Below, piece by piece: positions 17,109 through 24,188 of a DNA stretch of 64,000 nucleotides. The notes beneath the pieces were generated by a model. That model made no database searches and was not told the origin of the DNA. It saw nothing but the letters and a program-made list of their open reading frames with translations. A program made the position numbers and the translations under genes. The DNA comes from Candidatus Kapaibacterium sp. GTDB taxonomy: Bacteria; Bacteroidota; Ignavibacteria; Kapaibacteriales; JAEUSM01. Position 1 is the stretch's first letter, and each line of letters starts with the position of its first letter. The stretch lies in NCBI GenBank assembly GCA_016788785.1, contig JAEUSM010000017.1, forward strand, positions 429,365 through 493,364, in the 5' to 3' direction.

Positions 17109-18449
17109 ATGTCATTCAAAATTGGAGTTATTGGTACTGGGTATGTTGGATTAGTTTCCGGCACTTGTTTCGCAGAATCGGGGAATCAGTTGATTTGTGT
17201 GGATATAGATGAACAAAAAATTGCCAAATTGAATAGTGGTGGAGTGCCAATTTATGAACCCGGTTTAGATGTAATTTTACAAAGAAATATACGGTTAAAT
17301 AGAATCAAATTCACCTCGGATATTACTGAAGCAATCCGAAATTGTGAAATTATCTTTCTTTGTCTACCTACTCCACCGAATGAAGATGGTTCCGCTGATT
17401 TGGGATATGTTTTAGCAGTGACTGAAACTATCTGTAATTATATTGAAAGTCATTCCATTACCGATAGAAGAATCATTGTAAATAGAAGTACGGTTCCTGT
17501 AGGAACAGCCGATAAAGTAAAAGCAATTGTTCAAGCAAAAACAACCAACAAAAATATCCATGTTGTGAGCAATCCTGAATTTTTAGCAGAAGGCTTTGCC
17601 GTAGAAGAATCTCTCAATCCAAGCAGGGTTGTTGTGGGAACTTCCAATGCAGAAATTGGGAAGGTAATGCAAGAGCTTTACGAACCGTTTTTGAATGGGG
17701 TCAATAAATTCTTCTTGATGGATGAACGTAGTGCTGAAGTAACAAAATACGCGGCAAATTCCTTTTTGGCAATGAGAATTTCCTTTATGAACGATTTATC
17801 AAACTATTGCGAATTGAATAATGTCAACATAGATAATGTCAAAGCAGGAATAGGTTCTGATCCGCGAGTTGGTCCGTACTTTTTGAATGCCGGAATAGGT
17901 TATGGTGGTTCATGTTTCCCAAAAGATGTTCGTGCTTTGCTATATTCATCAGAAGAAATTAATGCAACGTTAACACTTATCCGTGAGACTCAAGCAATTA
18001 ACCAAAAACAAATTCAACGTTTTATTTCAAAGGTCACTTCCTACTTTCAAAACGACTTTTCCAATAAAACGATAGCAATTTGGGGTTTAGCATTTAAACC
18101 TGATACTGATGATATTCGTGAGGCTCCATCATTTGCTGTTATTCGAGCATTGCTGGAATTATCTGCAAACTTGCATGTGTATGACCCAGAAGCAATGGAG
18201 AATACAAAATTACATTTTGGAGATTCAATAACATATTTTCCATCAATGTATGATGCAGTGAGAAATGCCGATGCATTAATTGTTTGTACAGAGTGGAAAG
18301 AGTTCAAAGCAGCAGATGTGGAAGAATTGAAAAAACTTATGAAAAATTCTGTTATATTTGACGGAAGAAACATTTTTGATTTGACTCTGATGAAAGAATT
18401 GGGCTTTCATTATGCAAGCATTGGAAGACCGTTAGTTTCTCCAAATTGA
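17109..18449 (+). CDS. ugd: UDP-glucose 6-dehydrogenase
   Basis: This enzyme oxidises UDP-glucose to UDP-glucuronate with two NAD+, supplying sugars for surface polysaccharides. The 446 residues are typical. The NAD-binding fold opens with IGVIGTGYVGLVSGTCFAE. The catalytic cysteine is in GIGYGGSCFPKDVRAL near residues 260-275, preceded by conserved YEPFL and EVTKYAANSFLAMRISF. The C-terminal UDP-binding half contains IWGLAFKPDTDDIREAPS. Sister enzymes act on GDP-mannose or UDP-N-acetyl sugars; the sequence fits UDP-glucose best. The next gene in the same direction is fliL, 88 bases on, which is not obviously related. No other polysaccharide gene is adjacent. Confidence 0.93.
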   Translation: MSFKIGVIGTGYVGLVSGTCFAESGNQLICVDIDEQKIAKLNSGGVPIYEPGLDVILQRNIRLNRIKFTSDITEAIRNCEIIFLCLPTPPNEDGSADLGYVLAVTETICNYIESHSITDRRIIVNRSTVPVGTADKVKAIVQAKTTNKNIHVVSNPEFLAEGFAVEESLNPSRVVVGTSNAEIGKVMQELYEPFLNGVNKFFLMDERSAEVTKYAANSFLAMRISFMNDLSNYCELNNVNIDNVKAGIGSDPRVGPYFLNAGIGYGGSCFPKDVRALLYSSEEINATLTLIRETQAINQKQIQRFISKVTSYFQNDFSNKTIAIWGLAFKPDTDDIREAPSFAVIRALLELSANLHVYDPEAMENTKLHFGDSITYFPSMYDAVRNADALIVCTEWKEFKAADVEELKKLMKNSVIFDGRNIFDLTLMKELGFHYASIGRPLVSPN

Positions 18450-18537
18450 TTTTTGGCACATTTTTTAATCATTAACGATGTATAAAGCAGTGTAAAAAGT
18501 TCATTTGCAGTGTTTTATTGATGGGAAAGAATTTTCT

Positions 18538-19101
18538 ATGGCAGAAGAAATACAACAAGAAAGTAGTAAAAAAGGTGGGGGATTGCCGCTGATAGTTATT
18601 ATCATTGCAATTCTATTACTCCAAGCTTTAGTAATTATAGGCGTTTATTGGTTCTTTTTGAAACCTCCTGCTGACCCAGAAGCTGACAAAAAAGATAAAG
18701 CAAAAAAAGAAAAAGTTCATTCGGAAGGTGAAAATCCTGAAGAAGAGGAAGAAGAAGGTCCGAAAAAATTGGGAATGGTGATTCCAATGAAAACCATTGT
18801 AATCAATCCCCAAGGTTCTCCTTCTAACTATGTCGCAATGGATATTGGTTTGGAAATTATCAATGCCGAAAATCCAGAAACTCCTCCAGGCAAAGAAACG
18901 GTCAAAAAAATGGAGGAAAGTAATTATGAAATTGCTGTAAAAGATGTAGTGCAAAAATTAGTTTCTAAATATACCGTTGAAGACTTTCAAGGTCCTGGTT
19001 TACAGGATTCTTTAAAGGTGAAATTCAAAAAAGAGTTCAAACAATTTGTTCCAGAAGGTATCAAATTGAAGCAAGTACATTTATCATATATTATTCAATA
19101 A
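18538..19101 (+). CDS. fliL: Flagellar basal-body protein FliL
   Basis: FliL is a single-pass inner-membrane protein that associates with the flagellar stator and basal body. With the ATG at 18538 it has 187 residues. A short cytosolic N terminus is followed by a membrane helix (PLIVIIIAILLLQALVIIG). A highly charged Lys/Glu linker comes next, then the periplasmic FliL domain starting near KTIVINPQGSPSNYVAMDI and ending VHLSYIIQ. The ATG at 18538 is preferred to an upstream in-frame ATG (18505) because GGGAAAG lies 8-14 bases before it and family members begin just before the membrane helix. It is the first gene of a fliL-fliM-fliN-fliO run. Confidence 0.92.
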   Translation: MAEEIQQESSKKGGGLPLIVIIIAILLLQALVIIGVYWFFLKPPADPEADKKDKAKKEKVHSEGENPEEEEEEGPKKLGMVIPMKTIVINPQGSPSNYVAMDIGLEIINAENPETPPGKETVKKMEESNYEIAVKDVVQKLVSKYTVEDFQGPGLQDSLKVKFKKEFKQFVPEGIKLKQVHLSYIIQ

Positions 19102-19123
19102 CAGACTACCTATAGGTTTATAG

Positions 19124-20158
19124 ATGGCGGACGTTTTATCGCAACACGAAATTGATAGTTTGCTTTCTGAGATGTCGAGTGGTACACTTGATATTGATAA
19201 TATTACGCCCAATCAGAATATTCGTAATGATGCTGCCAATTACGATTTTCGTCGTCCAAATAGGATTTCTAAAAACCAAGTTCGGACCTTAACTTCAGTT
19301 CACGAAATTTTTGCCGAAACTTTCGGATATTATTTAGTTTCTAAGCTGCAAACAATTGTTTCAATTTCTGTTACTTCCGTTGATCAATTGTTTTACTCGG
19401 AGTTTATACTCTCCGTTACTAATCCAAGCTGTATTTATGTATTTGATATTCATGGTACAGATGGAAGCGGAATTTTAGAAATTAGCCCTTCGTTGGCATT
19501 GTCGTTAGTTGAACGGTTGTTGGGTGGTAGCACTGATGCGCCACGTAAAGGACGTTCAATAACACCAATCGAACAGGCAATTGTACGAGGGTTAATTGAC
19601 CACGCTCTTTCTGATTTGAGAAACTGTTGGCGTTCAATTGCAGAATTGAAGTTTGTATACTCTCGATTTGAAACTGAGGCAGATTTTGTTCAAATTGCTC
19701 CTTCGTCAGAGATTGTTGTTGTTGTTTCGTTTGACGTTAATATTGGAATGCACTCATATTTAATGAACCTTTGCTTTCCAACCTTTGCATTAGAAGATAT
19801 TTTAGCGAAACTTAACAAACAACAAGTAACTGCAAGTTCTATCATCAGTCCTGAACGTGCAAAAGAAAATATGTCAATTTTGAAACAGCAGGTTTCTTCG
19901 ACCTATTTGCCAGTTTCAGCAATTTTAGGTAGAGCTTCGATTACTGTTGCAGATTTATTGAAACTCAAACCAAATGATGTTGTAAAATTAGATACCAGTA
20001 TTTCGCAAGAATTGGAAATTCTAATAGCAAATAATCGGAAATTAGCTGGACGTCCCGGAAGTATTGATGGTAAAAAAGCTGTAAAAATAACACGTGAATT
20101 ACAGCCTGAAGATTTAATCGATCAGGATATTCTGTACAAAAACGAACCAAAACCATGA
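19124..20158 (+). CDS. fliM: Flagellar motor switch protein FliM
   Basis: FliM forms the middle of the C-ring and sets the direction of rotation upon binding phospho-CheY. The 344 residues match the family. The N-terminal CheY-binding peptide reads LSQHEIDSLLSEMSSG, followed by the YDFRRPNRISKNQVRTL segment characteristic of FliM near residues 39-55. The middle domain contains GSGILEISPSLALSLVERLLGG. The C-terminal SpoA domain, about residues 255-335, pairs with FliN. The 3' end overlaps the fliN start by four bases, implying coupled translation. No chemotaxis gene is present in the window, so the CheY partner lies elsewhere. Confidence 0.97.
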   Translation: MADVLSQHEIDSLLSEMSSGTLDIDNITPNQNIRNDAANYDFRRPNRISKNQVRTLTSVHEIFAETFGYYLVSKLQTIVSISVTSVDQLFYSEFILSVTNPSCIYVFDIHGTDGSGILEISPSLALSLVERLLGGSTDAPRKGRSITPIEQAIVRGLIDHALSDLRNCWRSIAELKFVYSRFETEADFVQIAPSSEIVVVVSFDVNIGMHSYLMNLCFPTFALEDILAKLNKQQVTASSIISPERAKENMSILKQQVSSTYLPVSAILGRASITVADLLKLKPNDVVKLDTSISQELEILIANNRKLAGRPGSIDGKKAVKITRELQPEDLIDQDILYKNEPKP

Positions 20159-20565
20159 CACAAGAAGAAATAGATGCTCTGATTAATAGTGGAGGCCTTG
20201 AAGAAGATAGTTCTCCAGGATTAGATCGCGATCAAGAAACCATAAGCCAACCTTCGTTTCCAGAATATGGTGGTTTAGATGGTGTAGATACGTACTATTC
20301 CAATCCTACATTACAATTGTTGTATGATTTGTCGTTACCTGTTTCGATTGAATTAGGACGAACGAGTATGCTTATCAAAGACATTGTTCGATTGGGAAGA
20401 GGTTCGGTTATTGAGTTTGAAAAGTTAGTCAGTGAACCTGTTGATGTATTAGTCAACGGTAAAAAAGTTGCTGAGGGAGAAGTGGTTGTTATTGACAAAC
20501 ATTTTGGTATACGTATTACAACCTTGGTTGATCCTGCAGAGCGACTAAAAAGTATCAGAAAGTAA
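20155..20565 (+). CDS. fliN: Flagellar motor switch protein FliN
   Basis: FliN is the lower ring component of the flagellar switch and also helps dock export cargo. This 136-residue version has an N-terminal EEIDALINSGG motif, like that at the start of FliM, then an acidic Ser/Pro/Gly linker. The SpoA domain at about residues 60-132 shows LPVSIELGRTSMLIKDIVRL, then GRGSVIEFEKLVSEPVDVLV and GEVVVIDKHFGIRITTLV. The ATG overlaps the fliM stop (ATGA). The protein is of normal size for FliN without the longer FliY extension, so a phosphatase function as in FliY is not expected. Confidence 0.96.
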   Translation: MTQEEIDALINSGGLEEDSSPGLDRDQETISQPSFPEYGGLDGVDTYYSNPTLQLLYDLSLPVSIELGRTSMLIKDIVRLGRGSVIEFEKLVSEPVDVLVNGKKVAEGEVVVIDKHFGIRITTLVDPAERLKSIRK

Positions 20566-20573
20566 ATCAGTCA

Positions 20574-20912
20574 ATGGACGAAGTACTTTTACGTGCGATA
20601 CTTACACTTGCTTCTGTTGTTGGAGTGTGTTTTATAGCATTGTATGTAGTGAGAAAATACTTTGTCCAACCAAACAAGAAGTCTCTTGTGGCTATGGAAG
20701 TAGTCGGTAAACTTTCACTCACTCCAAGAAATACACTCTATATTGTCAAAGTTGGTACAAAACACCTCTTAGTTGGAATGACCCCTCAATCACTGAATAC
20801 TTTGGCTGAACTCCAAGAAGATGAACTCACGTATTTGTCCCAAGAAGGTCTCACTGGTCAAACAACTACTACTTTTCAAGATTTTTTGCAATCATATTTG
20901 CCAAAAAAATAA
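20574..20912 (+). CDS. fliO: Flagellar biosynthesis protein FliO
   Basis: FliO is a small membrane protein needed for assembly of the FliP pore of the flagellar export apparatus. The protein has 112 residues with one N-terminal membrane helix (ILTLASVVGVCFIALYVV) and a cytosolic domain. The family pattern is visible in AMEVVGKLSLTPRNTLYIVKVGTKHLLVGMTPQSLNTL. It follows fliN by eight bases. The usual next genes fliP, fliQ and fliR are absent: the run stops here against a convergent K+-channel gene seven bases away. Identification rests on hydropathy, the membrane-proximal domain pattern and gene order. Confidence 0.88.
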   Translation: MDEVLLRAILTLASVVGVCFIALYVVRKYFVQPNKKSLVAMEVVGKLSLTPRNTLYIVKVGTKHLLVGMTPQSLNTLAELQEDELTYLSQEGLTGQTTTTFQDFLQSYLPKK

Positions 20913-20919
20913 TTCGCTG

Positions 20920-21996
20920 TTATCGAATAAAACCCTCATGAACCCCAAAAAACTTTTCTAATTGTGCTTTTTGAGTTCTTTTAGTAATCAAAATAACATA
21001 ATCACTCTCTTCCAAAAGTATGTTATCATCAGGAAGTTGGTATATTTTCGAATTACCCTCGTTACGTTTTTCAATTCCAATAAGTACTGTATTAAATTCC
21101 TTTTTAATATAATCGAAGGCAAAACCATACTTCTTATTACAGAGAATATTATTTGGTTTTATGATGAATTGCTCAATATCTGATGTTTCGACATTATGTT
21201 GAGTTCCTAAAAGTTCTATTGAGTACGAGGCAACTGCTGGTTCGAATATATAACTCGCTGTCAAATGTGAAGAAATACTGTTTGTGCAAATCAAGTTATC
21301 AACGCCAGCATTAACAAATATTTCTACCAACGATTGATCTATAATTGTTAAAACATAGCGAGGTTGTGGATACAAAACTTTTAAATTCACAACTGAAATT
21401 AATTTCTCGGTATCTGTCAATGCAGACATCACAACAACTGATGCATCTGCAATATTTGCTTTGGAAAAGTAGGAATAATTTGACAAGCTTGAAAACAAGA
21501 CAAACACATTTTTGGAAGGAAACTCTTGGTAAATTTCATCAATGTGATTTTTATCTGGAGTAATTATAGCTATATTTCTATTTTCGTTTACGACATTTTT
21601 GACAATTTGTTTCGTATTCTCATCCCAGCCAATTACAACAATATGATGTTTGAAATCTGTCCCAAAATTCCCCATTTTCTTTTCTTCTTTTTGCGTTAAT
21701 ATAAAATTCGTAAATTTTCCAACAAAATATCCTATCAATCCAACGCTACAAAACAACAAAACAACTGCTAAAATTCTTCCACCAGCAGAATGTGGATACA
21801 TATCGCCATAACCAACGGTTGTTACTGTTACTAAAGCATACCAAAGTGCATCTGGATAAGACTTAATCATTGAAGGAGAAGCTTCTTCAAAGATTATCAT
21901 TAAATAGATATATCCATGAAAAACAATGATGCTTCCAACAGTCCAAACTAATATTTTAAGTTTTTGTTTTGAAATCCACGAGGTGAGCAATTGCAT
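20920..21996 (-). CDS. Potassium channel with RCK (TrkA-N) domain
   Basis: This 358-residue channel protein has two membrane helices (about residues 13-34 and 70-95) around a pore loop with the selectivity filter VTVTTVGYGDMYPHSAG. The cytosolic RCK domain begins HHIVVIGWDENTKQIVKNV near residue 118; this is the GW-type nucleotide loop seen in MthK-like channels rather than the GYGRVG type. A second, C-terminal RCK-like lobe lies near residues 265-350 and includes NTVLIGIEKR and YVILITKR. The architecture predicts K+ efflux or uptake gated by a ligand such as Ca2+ or a nucleotide. It is convergent with fliO and upstream of the SprA-related gene on the same strand. Confidence 0.93.
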   Translation of the reverse strand: MQLLTSWISKQKLKILVWTVGSIIVFHGYIYLMIIFEEASPSMIKSYPDALWYALVTVTTVGYGDMYPHSAGGRILAVVLLFCSVGLIGYFVGKFTNFILTQKEEKKMGNFGTDFKHHIVVIGWDENTKQIVKNVVNENRNIAIITPDKNHIDEIYQEFPSKNVFVLFSSLSNYSYFSKANIADASVVVMSALTDTEKLISVVNLKVLYPQPRYVLTIIDQSLVEIFVNAGVDNLICTNSISSHLTASYIFEPAVASYSIELLGTQHNVETSDIEQFIIKPNNILCNKKYGFAFDYIKKEFNTVLIGIEKRNEGNSKIYQLPDDNILLEESDYVILITKRTQKAQLEKFFGVHEGFIR

Positions 21997-22007
21997 TTTA
22001 TACTGTT

Positions 22008-22556
22008 TTATACGACGTTGTCATAAAAAAAGCTTCTATCTTCTTGAAAATCTTTGTAGGCTTTTTGAATTGTTGAAGCAAAAGACTTATTACCATTCTG
22101 AGAAGGAATTGTAGATTCTTCTAACTCATTCCGTTGTTGCTCTAGTAATTGACGACGAGCTTGTTGTTCGATCGACCTTGCTGCTGCAGCAACTGCTCTA
22201 TCTTGTGGACTTGGGTCAGATGGTGCTAATGCGGCACGTTGAACAACTTGCATTTTCTGAATGGTTGCTTCTGGATTATTTGGCACCGGAGACATATCAA
22301 TTTTCACTTCACCACCAATGGCATAGCGTTGCCCATCGGGTCCAATTTGATATGTAAAAGACATTCCTCGTGAATAGCCACCAGCAGCAGATTGGTGAGC
22401 TGCCTCATGAGCACGAACTTCCCTATCACGTTGCTTTAACTGCTCAATTTGTTGCTCTTCTTCCTTCGTTTTCTGTTGCTCACGAACAGTTGTAGGACTA
22501 ATGCGAGCATTGTCATTTCGAACATTCAAAGGAAATTGTGAAATGTTTATCGTCAT
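22008..22556 (-). CDS. SprA-related family putative metalloprotease (CJM1_0395-like)
   Basis: This 182-residue protein shows the conserved block of the SprA-related / putative metalloprotease CJM1_0395 family. A Gln/Glu/Lys-rich coiled segment leads into REVRAHEAAHQSAAGGYSRG, containing HEAAH in HExxH form, then SFTYQIGPDGQRYAIGGEVK, and a SPVPNNPEATIQKMQVV motif. A repeated Ala/Gln-rich region (PQDRAVAAAARSIEQQARRQ) follows. No signal peptide is visible. Members often occur near motility or surface genes, but catalytic activity is inferred from the HExxH pattern only and I see no clear third zinc ligand. It starts 16 bases after the parB stop, so it may be co-transcribed with parB. Confidence 0.85.
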   Translation of the reverse strand: MTINISQFPLNVRNDNARISPTTVREQQKTKEEEQQIEQLKQRDREVRAHEAAHQSAAGGYSRGMSFTYQIGPDGQRYAIGGEVKIDMSPVPNNPEATIQKMQVVQRAALAPSDPSPQDRAVAAAARSIEQQARRQLLEQQRNELEESTIPSQNGNKSFASTIQKAYKDFQEDRSFFYDNVV

Positions 22557-22572
22557 AACAGTTTAGTAGTTG

Positions 22573-23601
22573 TTATGGTTTAATTTGTTGGAGCAAATCC
22601 ACCAAGCGGTCCAAATCATCAAAGGAGTAAAAGTCGATAACCAATGACCCATTTTGTTTGTTTTTTAGTGAAATGTGTACCTGCGTTGCTAACAATTGTC
22701 GAAGGTTGTTTTCTATCTCTGCAACTGCAGTTTGCTCAGATGAACTCAAATGGAACGAACCTTGTTCGGTGGAACCAGGTTTGCGTGATTTTCTTCCGAT
22801 TGGATTGGGAACAATACCATAGCGTTCCAAATATGGATTGGGTCGTTGTTGGTCGTTAACAATATTCGAATCATCAAGAGGGTCAAACGTATGACTTAAA
22901 GGAGTCAATAATTCTCGAATATATTGTTCCGTTTCTCGAACAGACATATCCTTATCGATAATATTCTGTAACGATTCTACTTGCGATTCACTATCTTCTA
23001 ACGACAAAATTGCTTTTGCATGACCAGCAGAAATTTTATTCGTGCGAACAGCTGTTTGGACTTCTGCAGGTAATTGTAATAATCGTAAAGTATTAGAAAT
23101 AGTAGCTCTGTTTTTTCCAACTCTTTGTGCAACTTGTTCTTGTGTCAACGAACATTCGCTCATTAGTTGGTCATAACCCATCGCAATTTCGATAGGATTC
23201 AAATCGTTACGTTGTACGTTTTCGATAATCGCCATCTCAATCATTGATTGATCGGTTGTAACATCGCGAATATACGCAGGAATTTTCGTAAGACCAGCAA
23301 TCTTTGACGCACGCAATCTTCTCTCACCGGAAATGAGCTCAAATGCATTATCTACTTTGCGAACAGTAATTGGTTGGATTATCCCGTGTTCTTTGATAGA
23401 TGCTGCTAGCTCTTCCAACGCCTCTTGGTCAAAACTTTGACGAGGTTGAAATTTATTCGGTGAAATAAGATCAACATCGATAAACTCAAACTCTTGAGGA
23501 GTAAGAACTTCTTCAACAGAAGGAGAATTTACTAATAAATCTGGTCGAATTAATGCACCTAATCCTTTTCCTAATCCATGCGTTTTGGGAGCTTTTTTCA
23601 C
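22573..23601 (-). CDS. parB: ParB/RepB/Spo0J family partition protein
   Basis: ParB binds parS sites and loads the chromosome segregation machinery. The 342 residues are typical. The N-terminal peptide GLGKGLGALI (ParA-contact type) is at residues 10-19. The CTPase/ParB domain shows LISPNKFQPRQSFDQEALEELAA broken across residues 47-70, then ELISGERRLRASKIAGL and MIEMAIIENVQRNDLNPIE. The helix-turn-helix is TQEQVAQRVGKNRATISNTL. A C-terminal dimerisation domain ends the protein. The start codon is GTG. No parA gene is adjacent, which is unusual for chromosomal parB, and I found no full parS consensus in the window. Confidence 0.96.
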   Translation of the reverse strand: MKKAPKTHGLGKGLGALIRPDLLVNSPSVEEVLTPQEFEFIDVDLISPNKFQPRQSFDQEALEELAASIKEHGIIQPITVRKVDNAFELISGERRLRASKIAGLTKIPAYIRDVTTDQSMIEMAIIENVQRNDLNPIEIAMGYDQLMSECSLTQEQVAQRVGKNRATISNTLRLLQLPAEVQTAVRTNKISAGHAKAILSLEDSESQVESLQNIIDKDMSVRETEQYIRELLTPLSHTFDPLDDSNIVNDQQRPNPYLERYGIVPNPIGRKSRKPGSTEQGSFHLSSSEQTAVAEIENNLRQLLATQVHISLKNKQNGSLVIDFYSFDDLDRLVDLLQQIKP

Positions 23602-23730
23602 GGTGTGACTCTTTGTAATACGAAAATGTTTTTTATACCAAAAAACAAAAATACGGTTTTATTAGATAAAGAACAAACATACCATTCAGAATCAAAAATA
23701 ACGGAAAAAAACAACCCAAATTAAAATCAA

Positions 23731-23800
23731 ATTCCCCTCATTTTGTGGGGTGGCTTTCTTGGTTCCCCTCTTGAGGGGTGGCACGAAGTGACGGGGTGGA
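23731..23800 (+). repeat. GGGGTGG-type intergenic repeat, two adjacent copies
   Basis: Two copies of a hairpin-headed element occur. At 23732-23754 TTCCCCTC-loop-GTGGGGTGGC, and at 23763-23800 TTCCCCTCTTGAGGGGTGGC continuing to ACGGGGTGG. Related copies lie at 28083-28126 and 48388-48445. All share TTCCCCTC, a variable loop or stem extension, (G)GGGTG(G/C)C and a downstream GGGTGG. The role is unknown. Confidence 0.7.
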
Positions 23801-23879
23801 ATCCTTCCCAAAACACAACGTCACATTCCCTCGCCCCTATGGGGAGAGGGTTAGGGAGAGGGGACATCACTATACTTTT

Positions 23880-23936
23880 CCCTCTCCCCTACGAGGGAGA
23901 GCGGTCACTGAGCGAAGTCGAAGTGGGGGTGAGGGG
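23880..23936 (+). repeat. Left copy of 57-base inverted repeat flanking the subtilase-lipoprotein module
   Basis: The element starts CCCTCTCCCCT and ends AAGTGGGGGTGAGGGG. It is repeated in inverted orientation at 27913-27968. The inner 34 bases (23903-23936) match the right copy at 32 of 34 positions by my count. The pair brackets the two-gene accessory module, about 4 kb apart. Confidence 0.8.
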
Positions 23937-24188
23937 GACATAAAATCAAAAAATCAATATTAATTTTAAGAAATATCAAAAAATTATACAAAAAATTTGG
24001 AGAATTCAAATTAATGCCGTAATTTACTTACAGAAGAAAATAAAGATAGTGATAATGAATTAGTGATGTAAACGAAAAAGCGAGAGTTAAGAGAAAAAAG
24101 GGGTACATATTTTACTTTCTTCACATAAAATCAGGATACACATTGTATTATACATTTTTTTATCAAGCTTTATATAAGAGGTAATCCA

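Larger units (their letters stand above)
23602..24188. other. Non-coding island with GC-rich repeats between parB and the subtilase
   Basis: This 587-base region has no supportable gene. Positions 23731-23936 are markedly GC-richer than the surroundings and consist of nested hairpins of repeat families that recur near 28 kb and 48 kb. The remainder (23937-24170) is very AT-rich and probably holds the promoter of the subtilase gene, although no clear boxes were assigned. A ribosome-binding site (AAGAGG, 24176-24181) marks the right edge. Open frames across the repeats are products of the repeats themselves. Confidence 0.7.

Noticed and set aside
23743..23963. Two open frames of about 61-66 codons across the left repeat island
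   Set aside because: They translate GC-rich hairpin repeats that recur in other intergenic regions; no start signal or domain is present.
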